NCBI GenBank assembly: GCA_008921705.1
Contig: VFFE01009205.1
Span: forward strand, 909,178-973,177
Length of the DNA: 64,000 bases
Direction of reading: 5' to 3'
From: Burhinus oedicnemus
Lineage: Eukaryota > Chordata > Aves > Charadriiformes > Burhinidae
How positions within the stretch are numbered: the first letter of the stretch is position 1; each line of letters begins with the position of its first letter. Under the pieces are notes generated by a model that did not search any database, was not told the origin of the DNA, and was given only the letters and a program-made list of their open reading frames with translations. A program made the translations under genes and the position numbers. Below are positions 28,000 through 39,500 of the stretch, one piece after another.

Positions 28000-28179
28000 A
28001 AAATTGCCTGGGATAACAGCAGCTGTGTGAATGTAAGATACTGTATTATTTTATTGGGCATCTGATCTGTATATTACTTGCACAATTTTTTCACTGGATT
28101 GACCTTATTGCCCTCATTGAAGTTTACTAACAATTTATACAGATTAGAATCAGTCTATATAATTATATATCATAATTAT
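28000..28179. promoter_or_regulatory. AT-rich block, weak enhancer candidate
   Basis: AT-rich, non-repetitive sequence with several TTATT and ATTA words and an AGCAGCTGTG E-box-like site near 28018. It borders a palindromic repeat relic on its right. Support for function is only compositional. Confidence 0.2.
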
Positions 28180-28238
28180 CAGCTGCTATAAATTGGTGTT
28201 GGTCCACTGAAGTCTAATTACACCACCTAAGGAGCTGA
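28180..28238. repeat. Ancient palindromic repeat relic (MITE-like)
   Basis: The left arm AGCTG-TATAAATTGGTGT is roughly complementary to the right arm TTACACCACCTAAGGAGCTG, with CCACTGAAGTC in the centre. This layout (CAGCTGGTGTAAATT ... CATTGAAGTC ... TTACACCAGCTG) is that of a palindromic interspersed repeat I know from bird, crocodile and turtle DNA. The copy is old, with many substitutions and no visible target duplication. Confidence 0.5.
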
Positions 28239-30480
28239 CTCATTTGTTATGACTCTGTTATACAATAGACTGAAGCTAATTATACTGTATGTCTATGTAT
28301 GCATCTTGGTGTGTATTTTCCACCTCTCTTTATCCTCTTTCACTCCCCATTGCTTCTCCAGTGTTTCCAATTACATTAGTTATTTTGCTCCCCGTGGAAA
28401 TAGTTTCCAAGAGACACTTTTGGGAGCCTGGAATTAACTAACAGTCTGGAGGCTCGATTTTGTGGCCTCGTGTTTGCTGTGATCTAGAGGTGCCAAATTG
28501 CCTGCATTTTTACAAATCTAACTTCTCAGCACATTTCGGAATCAAATTTATAGCTGGATACATGTTTGCAGTTGATTCATTCTAACATCCCAAGCAGCGA
28601 ATATTTCCCCTCCAATTAGAAAATGAGCCTTTGCTGAAAAACCCAAGGAAACGGTATTTTTATTAGAGCTGATGCAATGGAGAGAAACGGAAACCCTGGG
28701 TAACACTTTTTTTCAGAAAGGGTAGGGAATAAGCAACCACAGGCTGTAGCTGTTTGTCTGGGGCTGTCTCTGAATCTGAAGTGACCTTGCACATACACTG
28801 CATGGTGCCGTTTGGGAGCAGGCAGTGCTGCTCGGCCCTTTGGAGGGGATCTAGGGAAAGGCCCTTCCAGGCTCATCCCATCCCTAAGCATGTTTCAGAC
28901 AGCTCTGAGACATACTTTGCTACCTTGCCACGTGATCCAAACTAACTTGTCTTGATGACTGGTAGCAAGTTTCACCTGTTACTAAATCAACTGCGGAAAA
29001 CTTCCAGAGATGGTGTTGGGTATGTAAGATGGAAGTGTCCGGATAAAGAGAGTGTGTGCAATGGGTATATCTAATGCTATCAGGAGCTTCCAGGAAACAG
29101 CTGGCACGAGGCTCATTTGAATTTCCAGAGGCTGGGAGATTTAAACATAATGTATTTAAATATAGCTAACATTTTTCTTTTGCTCAAGTGTACTGCGATC
29201 AGATGGCCATTTGCTTTACCTTGTTCTGCCTTAAAGTGACTGTGGTCGTTTTATTCACTGATTTACTCTGTATTAATTGTAGTGGTGTGCCTTGCTGAGC
29301 AACGGGTACGTGACCGTCCCAGCACTCCTGTTGCTGTAGAGATAACGCTGACCCGACAGATTAGCAACCGTTCAGCTTCTGCGTCCTCACCGGGTGAGAC
29401 AGTGGGATTTCCGCAGCATGGGCCCCGGTGTGCTGCAGGGCAGGCAAAGGGAGGTGCGGGGTAACTGCAGGCAGCACAGCCTCTGCCAGCCTTGAAGCAG
29501 GATGAAATATATGAATGCAGTGGATGTGCAAACAGTATTAAAAAGTAATCTCATGTTTAACGGGACTCTGCGTGGCATGCTGTGTTTTTAGTGATCAAAT
29601 TTGTGTCTGTTGCGGTCACCTTCTCTGTCCTTCCAATCAAGGCAAATGTCACGCAACATCTGTTACAGCCTGGAGAAATAAAGGTCAGGAAAACAAACTT
29701 GAATCAAACTTACTGTGTTGTAACAGCTGTAGGACAGAAGAGTGCTTTAACCACTGCTCACACCTTGTTCTGTCTACAGGACAAAAGACAAAAAACAAAA
29801 GAAAAAGATGCTTCACCTCATGCCATAGCTATTCCTCATCTGTTTCCGTAAGCACTGTGAGCTCCATGGGAAGGTGAAAACCTTAAGCTCCCCAAAAGAA
29901 AAGTTAACTTTTTCTTTACTTGGTCCATGTAACACCTTTCTAGTAAATCACCTCTCTGCTTGGGACCAGGACATCTCTGTTTCCTCCAGAAAAGCTGCTT
30001 CTGTGACTTACTGTGTTCAAGCTCTGGCTTCACGTGGTGCAATTATGCTATTAAAAAGAGGGATCTTCTGTCAGATACTTCTATTTAGGTGAGCAATTGA
30101 TAAACAGATTGAAGTCGAAACTGGGGGGAAAAGTAGACTAGCAATTAAACCATCAAAGACAGCCTACAGCAGATTTTGTTAAATCCCCTGGTTTTTAACC
30201 AGGTGGAACCCAATCACTTTAGCAGAGCTGATGAGGCTGTGGTTTTATCAGTGTGCAGTGGTGACATGCCACCCGCCACGCAGACTGTTTACAGCCTTTA
30301 TCTCTGGTTCTGCTCTAGTTTCAGCTGCTTATGCTCATTGTGTGAATTTATTAGTCACTTGTAATTTTTTCATTGATTTTTGTTAAACTGTTTCCTGGCT
30401 CATGATCTTGGCAACCTATTTCTGTTGTTTAAACAAGCTTGCTTGTCAAGCAGGTTTTCCCAATGTCACAGTTCCTAGTA
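28239..30480. other. Non-coding DNA with a mildly CpG-rich patch
   Basis: Mostly plain sequence. Between about 29281 and 29470 there are more CpG dinucleotides than in the surroundings, plus three AGCAAC/GTTGCT words (29299, 29330, 29363). That is too sparse for a CpG island. It could be a decayed island or a small regulatory patch. Confidence 0.5.
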
Positions 30481-30535
30481 TTAACTCTCTTTACTGAGTA
30501 ATGCTGCTTCTTATCCAGGATGAGATCAGACTTCA

Positions 30536-30690
30536 TAACAAGTGGATCAAAGCCATGAAGTTTAGATCTGAAATGGGAGCTGAATCCAAGCATTCCTGAA
30601 ATTTGAGGATGTTTGAATTGAGTTCTGGTTTGACCCTGCCATGGAGAAATGTTGAACCGGTAAAGTTCAGAGCTGGATTTGAATTTTCTC
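30536..30690. repeat. Possible ancient archosaur repeat relic
   Basis: The phrases GTGGATCAAAGCCATGAAG, GGAGCTGAATCCAAGCATTC, TCTGGTTTGACCCTG and AAAGTTCAGAGCTGGATTTG follow an order I associate with an old repeat in archosaur genomes, which carries GGATCCAAA and CTGGTTTGG words. This is recollection only. No end structure or second copy in the window supports it. Confidence 0.25.
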
Positions 30691-30948
30691 ATTAATTAAA
30701 GGAGTTTTTAGTCCCGTGTTTTGATGTTGGGTCTATCTTTGATAACCAATGGTCAAACGTGATGAATTCCTAAACTGCCCAATGAAGAGGTTTAACACCT
30801 GCTGAGATATGTGGCACAAGATTTCCCCAGAAATGCTCTGTTGTATTTAAAGAACGTAACTCGTGCTGGCAGCTGGAGAAACCTGGTCAGTTAATAGATG
30901 GAAACCTAAGAAGCAACAAAGGGCCAAATTTTTTATCAGAGCACTTTG

Positions 30949-30988
30949 ATTCATATTAAATACTACACATTCATATTAAATGCTACAC
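30949..30988 (+). repeat. Two-copy 20-bp tandem duplication
   Basis: ATTCATATTAAATACTACAC is followed directly by the same 20 bases with one change (A to G at unit position 14). The near identity suggests a recent slippage or replication duplication. Confidence 0.9.
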
Positions 30989-31407
30989 ATTTCTGAACAC
31001 TCGGATTTCTACTCAAATATTAAAGGGCTGTTATAGCTGTATCCATAACAAAGGCAGAATTACTGAAACCTCATGTGAGAAATGCTGTTCTTAAGATTTC
31101 CGTCCGCTGAGTTTCGCAAATGAAGTAATGTTGATTTGTTCAGATATGGCCCAAATGTTCTTATTGATTTTGTGGGGTGTATACCCAAACATCTGAACTG
31201 TGGTAAAGGTTTGACCCATCACCCCGCCGACACCTGGACCAACACATTATGGTGTGCAGTGATGCAGATAATACTGCATTTTCAAGAAGCTTTTAACGCT
31301 ACAGTGTGATGAAGACACATATTGATGCATGAGTTTAAAATCCAAAAACTTATATATTATACCAATATTTCAAAAGAAACTTCTCAGAATGCATTTTAGT
31401 AATGTAG

Positions 31408-31447
31408 ATTCAGAATCTTGTGTTTTAATTCAGAATCTTATGTTTTA
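31408..31447 (+). repeat. Second two-copy 20-bp tandem duplication
   Basis: ATTCAGAATCTTGTGTTTTA is followed directly by the same 20 bases with one change (G to A at unit position 13). Period and copy number equal those of the unrelated duplication 459 bp upstream. Confidence 0.9.
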
Positions 31448-32244
31448 TTTCTAGGCAAAGAATTATACCCTATGAGTGATTAGTTTATTTTTATTCTTCT
31501 TTTTAATAATAACAGTTTTCCTATATAAACATATTTTTGCACTGGAAACACAAGTGTAATAACTGTGTAACTAGGATCATTCTGGAAAAAGCCGTGAGTT
31601 GTGTAATTGTGGCTTGGTAGTTTATAGAATCTAGGTAAACTGATACAAACCTTGGAAACACTCTGAAGTTTGTGTCATGCCAGAGTTTAAATGAACTCTT
31701 TGTTCCCGTTCTCCATGCTCTGTCTCCAGTGAAAAAGGAAGTATCAGTAGGCTCTTCATGAAATATTTTTAAAATATATGTCTAACTTGAAGATTTTTGA
31801 ATTACAATCTTTTTGTAAACTAGTCATCTTCTTGTTTCTGTCTGCAAATTACATTGGAAGCAACTATATACATCGTTTCTTCTCAAACAGAATTGCTGTA
31901 GGGACCCATGATCCTATATGGGCCCATACTATGTTAGCCTCATGAACACATCACTTCCTTTATTATGAAGGATTTTGTACTGAAAAACTTTGACAATGTT
32001 GACCCTAAGTGAAAGGGATTTTAGGATTTGGGTTTCTAATAGTGCAGCCAGTACTTTTAGAGGCTTCCAGCTTTCACAGTGACACGCATGTTCATCATAG
32101 TTTGACTTCTACATTTGAGGGGACATGAACATCAGAAGAAAAGACTCTACACTTATCTATTTACCAATTAATAGTCTTTCCAACCTTAAATTAAAAGGGA
32201 ATGGTTTCTGGCATGTGCACTGAGTTACCTCTAGTGTGTATCTT

Positions 32245-32330
32245 GTCCGTGTCACTTAAATGTTTTTCTCATCTGTAACTGGATCTAGTGGCACTTACCT
32301 ATTGCAGAGAAGTATCGTGAAGATTCGTTT
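32245..32330 (+). repeat. MIR-type SINE relic
   Basis: The order GTCACTTAAATG, TTTTCTCATCTGTAACTGG, GGCACTTACCTATTGCAGAG, GAAGATT follows the 3' half of MIR (GTCACTTAACCTCT, TTTCCTCATCTGTAAAATGG, GTACCTACCTCATAGGG, GAGGATTAAATG). MIR copies exist in birds at low number and are always old. Divergence is high, but the order of landmarks is hard to explain by chance. Confidence 0.5.
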
Positions 32331-33599
32331 CATGTTGTAAGGTTGTTCCATCAAAAGGTAATTTCCAGGGCTCAATACCATCAATACCTCTTATTGATTT
32401 CTGTGGGGTTTGCAGTTAAAACAACGCTGCATCCAATAATAACATGAGGAGCAAATGTCAAATTTAGCAGAAATATTCCTTGTTTTCTATCTCCAATGGA
32501 TTAGTTCCTCCTTTATCAACCTGTAAAGATTACTGATTTGACTTCATTCACAATGAGCTATGCCAAATACATTTGAGACGAGTGTCAGGAGTAGAAAGTT
32601 TCCACTCTTTACTGTTTTCCTGGATACTTTTAAAATTATTTTCATGTGTTTGGCATCACTATTGCCACCAAAAATCAAAAGGAGGAAAAAAATGTTTAAC
32701 GTGTGGTATTTAGCTAAGCAGGGCTGTAAATTCCAGCAACTGCACATAAAGGTAATTTGGGGTCTGTCCATATTTTTGGTGCTGAGGTCAGTGCAAAAGT
32801 ATTAGAAGTAAATGTGACTGCAATAAACCAGATACTTTTATTTTACTTTGTCTCTGAAAAAAAAGGTGGATTAACATAAAGAGCCCTTTATTCTGAGAGG
32901 ATGCATCTTGTGTTCGTAAGATGGTTTATGACCTGAACACGTTATATGTAGTGTTCTCTAGATCCCTGAACTTTCACACAATAGCTTTGCAGTGGCATGT
33001 CCAAAAGGGTTGGGTGAGTCTCACAGAACGTGCTGGAGATATTGTCCTTGAAGGCTCTGTACAAAATACCTGACACCTTTCTGTGCCAATGGGTGAACCT
33101 GTCTCTGTTTTCCCAGCGTGTTGTAACAACTTTCACTTCTGCCTCGTCCCACTTAGACCACATCACTTTGCTAGCTGCAGGAGGAAGTTTTAAACAAAAT
33201 CTTAAAATGCGTGTTTATGCACAGTGCCAGATTTCAAGTACAGGAGAGAATCCTAGTGCCAATTTATTACTAATTGTCCCTCCTGGCTGTGTCTGTTCGA
33301 CTTCTTGGAACAGCCAGCCCTACAGATCACTGTAAATACTAATCTTCTTATACTTAAGGTATCAGGTTTTCTTTGATGTTACCTAACATGTTGACTCTTA
33401 TCTTGGTTGAATGCACAATCCAGACAAAGTTATCATTAATAATGTTGTGTCTGCTGCTTCATTATGGAGAAAATAGCAAGATGCTTCCTTTCAAAACGAT
33501 AACTTTTCTGCACTTCTGTAATGATCAAGCCTATTTGATTTACATCCTATTTAATGTTCAAAATGACACATTTACTTCCCTGAATCTAAAAAGAAAGCT

Positions 33600-33704
33600 A
33601 AGGCCCTGATCCTGATAATGTGTATGTACGCGCTTAGCTTGGCACTCACAAGCCCCTTCCAGCAAGTAATATACATGAATAAATATGTGCAGGACTGAGG
33701 GCCC
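33600..33704. repeat. Ancient palindromic repeat relic, both ends present
   Basis: The left end AGGCCCTGATCCTGATAATG pairs imperfectly with the right end TGTGCAGGACTGAGGGCCC, giving inverted termini around GGCCCT-A-TCCTG. Inside lie CGCGCTTAGCTTGGCACTCA and CATGAATAAATATGTGCAGG, which fit the arms (CTTAACTTTACTCAC and CATGAGTAAA-TATGTGCAGGAT) of a palindromic repeat known to me from reptile and bird genomes. It is probably a non-autonomous DNA element; the transposase source is unknown. Confidence 0.5.
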
Positions 33705-33996
33705 GTGCTCCATTTGCTTGCACTGCTGTCCCAAAGGCAAGGATTTTTCTAATATATATAGTCAGCTTTCAACTCACAAAAGGTCTGAGTCTGTTAGCTT
33801 TAACTGGCACAGGCAGATCCATTTAATTCTCTATTCATGTGATATTTTGCCAAGTCATTAGCTTAAGTAGAACAATTCATGCACGTAAAGGCTTTTAGGC
33901 AGAATCCGAAGAGTTAAAAAAAAATTACATGTACTAAATTTCATTATATAGAAGATTAAAAGTAATTCACTAAATTCCACAGTCTTGTAAACATAA

Positions 33997-34080
33997 GGCC
34001 TGATACTCACCTGAAGTAAATTGGCATAGAGCTATTGACTTCACTGGTGCCACTGCAATTAATATCAGCTGAGCAGAAGT
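33997..34080. repeat. Ancient palindromic repeat relic
   Basis: GGCCTGATACTCACCTGAAG, TAAATTGGCATAGAGCTATT, GACTTCACTGG and AATATCAGCTGAGCAGA appear in order. They match the consensus GGCC-GAT-CTCAGCTGGTGTAAAT-GCATAGCTCCATTGACTTCAATGG and its mirror arm. This is the clearest member of the family in the window and lies about 290 bp from the copy at 33600. Confidence 0.55.
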
Positions 34081-34215
34081 CCATTTTCTGTACAGTGACA
34101 TTTTAGTCTCTTCATGAGTCATTAACTTGACCACATACTCCCTGTGAACCTGATCTAAAACCTGAATCTCAATTATTTGATCATCCTAAAGAATGGCTAA
34201 TTAACAACTGCATGC

Positions 34216-34218
<3 letters not shown>

Positions 34219-34244
<26 letters not shown>
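34219..34244 (+). repeat. A26 homopolymer
   Basis: Twenty-six consecutive A residues, the longest homopolymer here, preceded by TTT. No retroelement body can be recognised upstream, so a retroposon tail is possible but unsupported. Confidence 0.9.
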
Positions 34245-34246
<2 letters not shown>

Positions 34247-34399
34247 AGAGGAGGTATATTTTGATGTTTTCCATTTGGCAGAGTAGTATGTTATGAATAA
34301 TATAATATGCATTTCAAGATCTTGTTAATTTTGATGTGATAATGAATGGGAATTCCTAGTGGAATTTTTTGTCCAGAAATATGAATGGTATTAGCTCTA

Positions 34400-34620
34400 C
34401 AGTTATATGATTAAGCAATAAGACCTGCTGAGGCAGGCACTACTCAGAGATGATTGACTGCTTTAATTGATTGACATCCAGAGGTAAAGCCAAGGGCACC
34501 AATTTACAGATCAGGTCAATTATCTCCTGGTAATGCCCACTTGGTATGTCTTATTGCTATGCTAATATTAACTGTTATTGAAACATTTTAATGAGTTTTT
34601 AATTTAAAAGTGGTAAATTT
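34400..34620. promoter_or_regulatory. Candidate enhancer with PBX-type sites
   Basis: Contains GATGATTGACTG (about 34450) and TTTAATTGATTGACATCC (about 34463-34480), two TGATTGAC-like PBX/MEIS sites within 25 bp. CAATTATC and several TAAT/TTATTG words follow to 34610. The sequence is non-repetitive and AT-rich. Clustered PBX sites beside TAAT cores are a known feature of HOX/PBX-dependent enhancers; activity here is inference. Confidence 0.3.
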
Positions 34621-35073
34621 AAAAAGGGTGAACATTAAATTATTCAACTTGAAATAATGGGAACGGAAATATTCTGCCTTGCTAGTGGTGATGTAAAAGT
34701 TTTGTTGTGCATACCAATACTTGTACAGATTATTTTAGTTCGTCTCCTGGGGATGGCAAATTCTGTTTGGCATTTAATGAAAACCCATGATGCGGCAGCA
34801 CATAATACCCGGGAATCACCTGAGCCACTCCCAGAGCCTGGGAAATAACCACAGACTGCCACATCCAAACATTAGGTGGAAAGCCACCCCAGGAAGAGGA
34901 TGCTTCCTATAATGATGTTAAAGGTCTGCTTACAGAGGCAATGGAAGGTGCTCAGCGTCACCCCGAATAGGGGTCTCTAATAGGAAGGGAGCCGAGTGCG
35001 GGGTTGGGCACGTTTCTCACAGGGCCGAGATGTGTGTCCCCATGAAGGTGGCACACCCAGGCTCCGCCAGCCA

Positions 35074-35091
35074 CCCACCCACCCATTCCCC
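35074..35091 (-). other. G-quadruplex candidate on the minus strand
   Basis: The plus strand reads CCC-A-CCC-A-CCC-ATT-CCCC, so the minus strand has four G-tracts with loops of 3, 1 and 1. It also reads as a short (CCCA)n microsatellite. Confidence 0.55.
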
Positions 35092-35961
35092 AATTTCACC
35101 AGATGCTATTGAAGCACAGGCCCGAAGCACTGCGTGGGAACTGGGCTCTGTTTGCTGTTCTTGACAAGATCTCACTCCTGTAGTTTAACCCAGGCTTTGT
35201 CAAGGAAGATTTAGTTCCAAAGAGCCCCATGCTTTTTAAGAGAAAGGGATGGGAGTCCTCTGGCTCACTTTTCCACCCCAGCCAGCTGCCCCGTGGCTTG
35301 CAACTCCTCTTCTGCTCCAGGTTAGCCAGCAGAGCTGGCAAGGTAGAGTGTGTGTTGGCACTGCAGCTCATGCTGTGCAGGAGCACGGGGAGATGTGCCA
35401 TGTTGGGTCTCAAGGGTGCGTGTAGCTGCTCTGAGGGCCAGGTTAGAGAAAGAGAGAAAGAGAAACCTTCTGTTAAAGTTGCCAGGGGCAAAAAGTTACC
35501 ATGTGAGCGTGCAATGGCAGCCAGGAAGATCTAAGATATATGGTTCTCTGTAAGCAATCAGTTGACTCCTCTAGAGCACAGGATCTCATATAAACAGAGA
35601 ATTAAGACATTTCGATATTAATTGAAAAATAAAGAGTGCAGATGGTTTAGGCAGTTATTGAAACATATAAAAACTTTTTTTGTGTAGGGCATGGAAAAGA
35701 ACAGCTACATAGGTTGAATCCAATAGACAGGAACTGTCTTTCACTCACGTAGCCTCAAAGTAAAGTTTTAGGAAGGGTTTTAGGAAAGTAAACGTCAGCA
35801 TGGTCATGAAATCTTGTCCAAGGAAAAACAGTGTTAAACAGATCTAGGACATCCTTTAGGAAACAGTATTAAGAGCACAAATGCAAAGTGTTCCTGTGCA
35901 AACAAAAGAGAGAGGAAGGTTCATAAGAAACCAGTTTAGCTAAATCACAAATTTTTCACTA

Positions 35962-36000
35962 CAAACACTAGGAAGACTATGCCTTCAAACACTAGGAAGA
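35962..36000 (+). repeat. 24-bp duplication with partial second copy
   Basis: CAAACACTAGGAAGA starts at 35962 and again at 35986, a 24-bp period. The first unit is complete and the second keeps 15 bases. Confidence 0.85.
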
Positions 36001-36229
36001 GGAGGGGAGAGTAGCCTTAAGATCAAAGATTTGTAAGTGTAGTGGGATACAGTTAGACAGACCAGCACAGAAAATGCGATGCAGCTGGGACATCAGTGGC
36101 CTGATGAATTTCCTTGTAGTTCCTGTAAGAAACTAGAGTAATCACAGGGCTTCTGGAAAAGAAGATCGTGTCACAGGGCTACAGCATAGCAAATAAGGTA
36201 TCTTTCTCCAGAGGAGAAAGACAAGACAA

Positions 36230-36560
36230 CACAGTGTTTTTGTAAGGCTTTTGACATCATCCCACATACCATTTGCATCTGAAATCTAGGAAACTGGTTG
36301 AAAAGCTGTAGTTGCTAGCAAAACGAAGGGGAGGGGGGGTGTTAACACTATTAGGGTTTCATGGGTATCTGTTGCAGGCTCTGTACTTCTCCGTGTTTTC
36401 ATTAGCCGCATGGCTCATGTAGGCTGTAGTATCTCCAACACTGGGGGTGTTTAAGATGTCAGACAAGTATCTGTCAGGTGTGACACTGAACAGTTGATCC
36501 AGCCTTCAGGCAGGAGCATGAACTAGGTGACCTCCACGGTCCTTCTGTGTCTCTCATCAA
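36230..36560 (+). mobile_element. CR1/L3-like LINE relic, plus strand
   Basis: AAGGCTTTTGACATCATCCC near 36244 reads as the reverse-transcriptase motif KAFDIIPH. GGGGGTGTTTAAGATGTC (36442) and ACTAGGTGACCTCCACGGTC (36522), followed by CTTCTGTGTCTCTC, match the 3' end of CR1/L3 elements (GAGGTGTTCAAG ... ACTAGATGACCTC-AGGTCC ... TTCTGTGA). About 1 kb expected between these two regions is missing, so the copy carries an internal deletion or is two neighbouring fragments. Old, broken and not mobile. Confidence 0.55.
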
Positions 36561-39500
36561 AATATTTTAAGCTAATATGCCAGATTTTAAACTGGAATGG
36601 CTGAGACACACAAAAATATTCTTTTCTGCCAATCCTATTATGTGGGCTGTAACCTCTAGCAGAAGGGTGGGGGGAGTGAGGGATGCAGTAACATCTTAAG
36701 TCACTGCTGTAAGACTCAACAGAGCTCATCTGTCAGCAAGTCTTGACAGGAGAGTCCTAAAAAAACGCAAACAGGACTAGCAGGTCTGCAGAGTAGGTGA
36801 TTTTTTTCTTGTTCTTTTTTTTCCCCTTCTCCCTCCATTTACTCTCTCTATCAGCCCTTATTTAAGGGAAGACAAACTCAGTTATGCTCGAGTTCAAATG
36901 AAACTTTCCAACTTACAAAGTTTCATTGAGTACCAAATGATGCCAAGCAAGCTTGCCTGTCCCTGGCTGACATAACATTGTGCAACTCCTGTCCCTGGGA
37001 CCGGCACAAATACCAGTTATCAATCTCGCAGGCAAGGGAAGGTTAAATGAACGATTGAGGGAAACGTGCGTGATGACAGACTAGCTTTGCACGGCCCTGT
37101 TGGGTGCTGCAGGTTGCTCAGTCGTACTAGAAGTGTGGCTGTAACATGAGATGTGAATAGCTTTTACATTATCGGGGTTTGGGGTCAGTACCCCAGACTG
37201 TCCATAAAAAAGGACTCCTGCAGATGTGGTGTGAGAGCCGGGGGACTCGGTTTCCTAATTGCCTTTCTACTCTTTGGTTTCCCTAGCTGGGGTGGTAAAC
37301 ATTCCCCAGACCTTATGAGTGCTCTGAGCTGGATAGATGGAAACAACTGTTTGAGAGCTAAGGATTTAATTGTGCTATAAGGGTTAAAAAATGCTACTGG
37401 TAGTCTTATCCAAGACTTGAAATACATGTTTATACAATGTACAATAAGGATCCAGAGTTACAAAAGAGCTAAATTATGCATCTAGCACTATACTGAGTGA
37501 GGATTGTATAAATAAAAACTCTAAATAGTTTCAATTCCTTATATACGTTTTCAAAATACCCTTTTTTTAATGCTCTTGAGTTTGGAATAACTTTTATGGG
37601 CAAGGGATCAACAGTGATGTGAAGATGAATTTCACGCCCCTTTTAATCCATACCATGAAGTTATTCCAAAGTCAGTGAAAGATCGGTTCCAGTTCAGCCC
37701 ACACTGATGCCCTAATCTGTGTGCTGTCATCAGGCAATAGTGAGTTTGGAACATGCCATATGGGAGCCTGGCAGATGTTGCACAAACTGCCTTTTCCTTC
37801 CTGCTTCCTGAGCTTTCGTCAGCCCTACGCTCTGTCACAGCAGCATGCAGGAATGGGATCATATCAACCCCTTGGCCAGTCAGCCTTCTAAGATTGCTTC
37901 ATTTTGCCTATTGCACACTTATGGGTCTCTGCAGTGTTTCTTATTTTCCATAATCCAGTCACATCAGAAATTATATTACGATATTATCCCTGTTGCTTCT
38001 GTTTGTAACATCAAGAGTTCACTGGAAACAACTATTGCCAGTGGCTCTGGGGACAGGTAATTTTCCAGGCACTACATAATCCCAGCTAATGTTCCTCAGG
38101 AGGGTGAGTAAAAGAGGATCCATCAAACCATAGAGTATTTTGCCTTTTGTGACTGCCTATTGATGGGGGAATGTCTGGATGGTGTTTGGAGGAAGGTACT
38201 GCTTACACTAGCCCACGCACCGAGCCAGCCAGCACCCACCCAACGTTGTGCAGAAAACCATGGTCAGCATAAAACTGAGCCTGAGCTAATTACGCCCTGC
38301 TTAAATTATTTTGTATTAATGTGACTAAACAGCGTTTATATTACATGTGGTGGCATGAGGATGAGCAGAACAGATACACATCTACGTGGAGAGGAGCACA
38401 CAGACTTCACTAAAATCCCTCTCTTTGGCTCCTCATTTCTGCAATTGTCAAGGATGTACCCTTTGCTAGAGCTGCAACACTTCTTTCTGAAGTCAATTAC
38501 TTTTGCTTACTAAACTTACAGGTTTACTTCTCTGTTTCATCTTGTGAATGGAAATAGACATTCCATTTCAGCATAGCTCTAAATTAGGATGTCATCCTTG
38601 TTGATGCTTTTTGTTTCTATACAAATGGCTCCAAATAGCCCTGTTCGTAAATGCAACTACTAAGCAAGGCTGCTTCCAAATGCACGCTACTGCGCTGGTC
38701 TGTAACTGAGGTCCCCAAACTACAGCACATTGTGAGAACCAGCAAAGAGCTGGTGGACTATTTAAAGGGACATATCACTTTCCCTAATCACTACTTTCAA
38801 TTTTGTAAATACACGATACGTTAATAGGTGCAAATCTCTTCTGAAATGTATAAATATCCTGGGCTGGGCATCGTCTTTTTATAGGTGAAAAATAAAGAAA
38901 GAAATAAAATAAATCTAAGATTAAACAGACCTTTCGATAAACCCTTTGAGTTTCTCAAACTCAAGTATTGTGAACTGCCTTGGGCCTTGGTCCTGTGGTA
39001 GTTGCTTCCCTGATGTCAGCTGAAATCCTGCCTGGATGGAGTTCATTACAGTATCAGATGCTTTTACAGAACAAATAATGGTCTATTACAGTGACAAACA
39101 TTACTGGGTGATGTTACATCCCATTGCAAAGTATTTATTTTCCAGATGTGAAGACATGCAGAAAAGCATCAATCTATCTTTGATGCATGTGTAAGAAATA
39201 GAATAATGTAGTACAGGGCGTTCATGTAATAGATATATCTCAAAATACATGTCAATCAGATGGACGGGAGGTAATGTCACTTCCTTTTAAAGGATGGAAG
39301 GACAGTGTGTCCTACAAGAAAACAGACATAGCTGATTTGTGCCAAATCTCATACTGTTGTAACGGACTGATTTATTTCATTTAGCTTGACCACTGAGGAG
39401 TTTACCTTTCAAATCACTAGAGCTGGAAGAAAAAGGAGAAAATACACATCATGCATGTATAGGCAATTTATGCCAAACTATTCAAAAGCAATATAGGTTG

